NCBI RefSeq assembly: GCF_003268395.1 | Contig: NZ_LQXQ01000011.1 | Span: forward strand, 33,066-97,065 | DNA length: 64,000 bases | Reading direction: 5' to 3' | DNA from: Acinetobacter sp. CFCC 10889 | GTDB lineage: Bacteria; Pseudomonadota; Gammaproteobacteria; Pseudomonadales; Moraxellaceae | In this document: piece after piece, positions 61,459 to 64,000 of the stretch | How positions within the stretch are numbered: position 1 is the stretch's first letter | How the letters are laid out: each line of letters begins with the position of its first letter | Translations under genes and position numbers: made by a program | The notes under the pieces: model-generated | Seen by the model: the letters and a program-made list of their open reading frames with translations, nothing else | Told to the model about the DNA's origin: nothing | Databases searched by the model: none

Positions 61459-62364
61459 TCATTGTTTTTTATTGGATAAGCGAATGGCATCCAAAACAAT
61501 AAAATTATTTTCAGCATTAATCGTATGGCAGCCATCATCCTCCGTATTCCATTCAGGTAAAATAACTTCTAAAAGTTGTTCTTTATAGGAGGTTGGACTT
61601 AGTTCTAAAATTTCTTTAAGCTCGATATTTCCACCATATCGTTTAAGAGAATCTTGGCTTGGACGAACTAATTTTCCATTGTAAATAAATGGTTTACCAG
61701 CCATGCGGAATTGTTGATGACCTTTGCATACAGGATTTTGAGGATGCTCTTGCCAATGAGGATCTAAAATATTTTCAGTGAAGAATACATCTAAGCGATC
61801 GCCAAACTTTTTGCAATTTCTGCGTGTTGAAGTAAACAAATACCATACACCTTGATGATAAAATGGTGTGCTATCCACTGCTTCGATATTTTCTAAAATG
61901 TCGGAATGTTTTTGCCATTTTAAGGGGAAGTCTACAGATTGCCAAAGCTCAACGGTTTTGTTGGCACTTGTTTCGGGGATCATGTACCAGCCGTTTTCAA
62001 CGTTGAATACACATGGGTAAGAAAGGTGATTATCCAATTTTAGAATGGTTTGTGGTTTAGTGTAAGAGCCATCTTTAAATACTTCTAGGACTGATAAAAA
62101 CCCGACTGGATGAACATCATCAACCTCTTCAAAAAAAATGAAATGACGATCATTCTCAAAAGCATAAAAACAATCGGCAAATGTAAACTTTTGAAGAGAA
62201 TGAATTTCAAATAAATTTTTAAGTTGATCTTGCTGTTTCAATGGTTTATCAAGCCAGCCAAAGCGCATATACCAATGTGAATTGAATTTTTTCGCCTGTT
62301 GTTTTTGTTGGAATTTATACCATTTTTTTAAAATTGTACGCATCATGTCACTAAGTAAAAACAT
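61459..62364 (-). CDS. GH43/GINT1-like five-bladed propeller protein (outer-core LOS locus)
   Basis: A 301-residue cytoplasmic-looking protein. The repeating pattern YPCVFNVENGWYMIPE, STPFYHQGVWYLFTS and KPFIYNGKLVRPSQD, spaced about 50 residues apart, is the propeller fold shared by GH43/GH32-like proteins and the N-domain of plant GINT1 glycosyltransferases. In A. baumannii OC loci a protein of this sort is named Ghy. Whether it cleaves, transfers or only binds a sugar is unknown. It is the only reverse-strand gene of the locus. A second ATG lies 18 bases inside the first. Confidence 0.75.
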   Translation of the reverse strand: MFLLSDMMRTILKKWYKFQQKQQAKKFNSHWYMRFGWLDKPLKQQDQLKNLFEIHSLQKFTFADCFYAFENDRHFIFFEEVDDVHPVGFLSVLEVFKDGSYTKPQTILKLDNHLSYPCVFNVENGWYMIPETSANKTVELWQSVDFPLKWQKHSDILENIEAVDSTPFYHQGVWYLFTSTRRNCKKFGDRLDVFFTENILDPHWQEHPQNPVCKGHQQFRMAGKPFIYNGKLVRPSQDSLKRYGGNIELKEILELSPTSYKEQLLEVILPEWNTEDDGCHTINAENNFIVLDAIRLSNKKQ

Positions 62365-62582
62365 AAGACTATGTATCTGATTCTATATTCGGTATTATAT
62401 TGTCTAAGACAATATTGGTCTATATCTATAATTATTTATACATAGATTTTTATCCTGTCGCAGGTTATGTAAAGTACATAACTTCAGTAATTATATTTCT
62501 TCTCGCTTGAGTCATTTGGGTACTTTTGCATAAGTTCTATTTTTAATATTTTTTGTTATATCATTGCTTTAGGAATAAAAAA

Positions 62583-63596
62583 GTGAAAATTGTTCATACT
62601 TTACATTGGATTCAATTTGCTGGCACAGAAAAAGTATGTGTGGATTTATGCAATGAGATGAGTAAAGAACATCAAGTTTATCTTTTAAGTAATGAAAAAG
62701 TCCGCCCTTATTTAAATGACCAAGTGCAATTAATAGATTTTGACTTTGAAAAAAATCGTTATAATCCACTGTTTTTGTATCAAACAGCACAACTACTTAA
62801 AGAGATTTCTCCAGATATTATTCATTGTCACAACACTAAAGAATTAGAGATAATGAAATATACTCAAATATTTTTGAGCAAAAAAATACCTATCGTTGGA
62901 ACTCGACATAATCCTATATTGAAAAAGAAATTTGCATATGCAGATTTAGGTATAGCGGTTTCACCAGAGACTTTGGATTATACCAATGCTAAAAAAAATA
63001 TATTAATTACAAATGGGGTTAAATATCAGTCACCATCAGATTTAAATTTTCAGAACAACTTTAATATTATTGCTGTTGGAAGGTTGGCAAAAGTTAAAGG
63101 ATTTGATGTACTAATTAGAGCATTAAATGAGGTAAATTTTAATTTTAAAGTGAGAATTATTGGTGAGGGAGAACTAAAAGAAGAATTACAGCAACTTATT
63201 ACTACGCTTAAATTGGAAAATAAAATTGAGTTGGTCGGTTTTGTCAGCAATGTAAATGATTATTTATATAGTTCAGATTTACAAATTATTTCTTCTCATG
63301 AAGAGGGTTTATCGCTCGCTTTAATCGAAGGAATATTTTATGGTAAAGCTATTGTAGCGAGTGATATTGCGAACCATAAGGCATTACTTGGAGAACGACT
63401 AGTATTTGATATTGAAAATGTAGACAACATCAAATTATTGGCTGAAAAATTAAATGAAATTTATACACATTATGATGAGATTGTAGAGTTATTTAATGAT
63501 GTAAAAGCTAAAAAGGATAACTTTAGTATTGAAAAAATGACAACCAGTTATTTAGATGCATACCAAGATTTGATTGAGAAAAATAAGGCTGTTTAA
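62583..63596 (+). CDS. GT4 glycosyltransferase (outer-core LOS locus)
   Basis: A 337-residue family 4 transferase: KIVHTLHWIQFAGTEKVCV start, IIAVGRLAKVKGFDVLIRAL, IIGEGELKEEL and the SHEEGLSLALIEGIFYG donor-site segment. The start chosen is GTG 62583, which has AGGA at 62571-62574 and begins at the conserved MKIVHTLH-type strand; the upstream ATG at 62553 lacks this. Its base composition is more AT-rich than its neighbours, typical of exchanged surface-sugar genes. It has its own upstream region because the preceding gene faces away. Confidence 0.85.
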   Translation: MKIVHTLHWIQFAGTEKVCVDLCNEMSKEHQVYLLSNEKVRPYLNDQVQLIDFDFEKNRYNPLFLYQTAQLLKEISPDIIHCHNTKELEIMKYTQIFLSKKIPIVGTRHNPILKKKFAYADLGIAVSPETLDYTNAKKNILITNGVKYQSPSDLNFQNNFNIIAVGRLAKVKGFDVLIRALNEVNFNFKVRIIGEGELKEELQQLITTLKLENKIELVGFVSNVNDYLYSSDLQIISSHEEGLSLALIEGIFYGKAIVASDIANHKALLGERLVFDIENVDNIKLLAEKLNEIYTHYDEIVELFNDVKAKKDNFSIEKMTTSYLDAYQDLIEKNKAV

Positions 63597-63752
63597 TATA
63601 TTTTGAATGTGCTTAAAAAACATACTGACTATATTTCATCTACCACATCAATATTATAAAATTTTGAAAATATAGTGAATTTAGTTTCTATATTTTCAAT
63701 TTTTTTATTGACAGACTTGAGTGGTATACTTTTTGAAACACCACCAAAAATA

Positions 63753-64000
63753 GGTAGTATACCAAAAAGTATGCTGAAAGAAAGACAGGTAAGAATTTGA
63801 TACTATAGGGAAATGCAAATAACTCTACAAATCAAATGTCCTACCTGCCTGAGTGACAGTATAAAGAAAAATGGTATAAAAGTGTATGGTAAGCAAAATT
63901 ACCAATGCAAAATATGCAAACGTCAATTTATCGGTGACCATGCACTAAGTTACCAAGGCTGTCACTCAGGGATCAAAAGCAAAATACTACATCTGATGGT
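63753..64000 (+). mobile_element. IS1-family insertion sequence, left part (runs off the window)
   Basis: The insA-like ORF starting at 63813 identifies an IS1-family element. A left end near GGTAGTATACC at about 63753 would place it 60 bp before the ORF, close to the spacing in IS1 itself. The boundary is approximate because the right end, and therefore the inverted repeat and target duplication, are outside the window. The element closes the visible part of the OC locus. Confidence 0.6.
63813..64000 (+). CDS. insA: IS1-family InsA protein (partial)
   Basis: The open frame from ATG 63813 reaches the window end (62 full codons). It starts MQITLQIKCPTCLSDSIKKN and contains YQCKICKRQFIG, the paired CPxC and CxxC zinc-binding knuckles of IS1 InsA, followed by the start of its DNA-binding helical region. 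InsA represses the element and shares its N-terminus with the InsAB transposase made by frameshifting. GATACTATAGGGAA lies just upstream. Confidence 0.85.
   Translation, partial: MQITLQIKCPTCLSDSIKKNGIKVYGKQNYQCKICKRQFIGDHALSYQGCHSGIKSKILHLM

Overview
The window is AT-rich gammaproteobacterial chromosome and is almost certainly from an Acinetobacter species. Three things point there: the gene order ndk-rlmN-pilF-rodZ-ispG-hisS-yfgM-bamB-der, the Acinetobacter-like protein sequences (LeuS, IlvI, IscX, monomeric Icd), and a lipooligosaccharide outer-core locus starting directly after ilvE, which is where the OC locus sits in A. baumannii. Several proteins seem to differ from the A. baumannii versions I remember, so a different species of the genus is likely. 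This is inference from recognition; no search was run.

Layout. 1-2319: leuS, reverse strand, cut by the window edge. 2519-5825: an unknown protein, an MHS-type transporter with a large periplasmic insert, and a DUF4124 protein. 6392-9739: ilvI-ilvH-ilvC for branched-chain amino acids, followed by a duplicated 48-bp copy of the ilvC 3' end. 9937-13555: two exported unknown proteins, a GT4 glycosyltransferase with a PAP2 phosphatase, and iscX. 13674-23060: ndk, rlmN, pilF, rodZ, ispG, hisS, yfgM, bamB (frameshifted as read) and der.

23263-40804 is the most striking part: a 20-gene, one-strand, tightly packed aryl polyene (APE) type II polyketide pigment cluster. An aromatic ammonia-lyase would supply a cinnamate-type starter, and a ligase fused to a dehydratase would load it onto one of two ACPs. 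Two ketosynthases, a truncated ketosynthase-like partner, a ketoreductase and dehydratases would build the polyene. Acyltransferases and a glycosyltransferase would attach it to a lipid anchor. A LolA-like carrier, an MMPL exporter and a DUF3261 lipoprotein would carry it to the outer membrane. A dedicated phosphopantetheinyl transferase closes the cluster.

40869-45401: secF, secD, yajC and tgt on the reverse strand. 45402-47004: a small accessory pocket with a DUF1566 gene, a decayed tyrosine-integrase N-terminus and a tRNA-Leu(CAA) gene, probably an old integration site. 47177-56639: queA, monomeric icd, a GAF histidine kinase, glnE and ilvE. 56690-56935: a 246-bp MITE-like element with 17-bp terminal inverted repeats.

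56981-63596 is the outer-core LOS locus: an ELM1-family protein, four other glycosyltransferases, a polysaccharide deacetylase and one reverse-strand propeller protein. The window ends inside an IS1-family insertion sequence (insA start at 63813).
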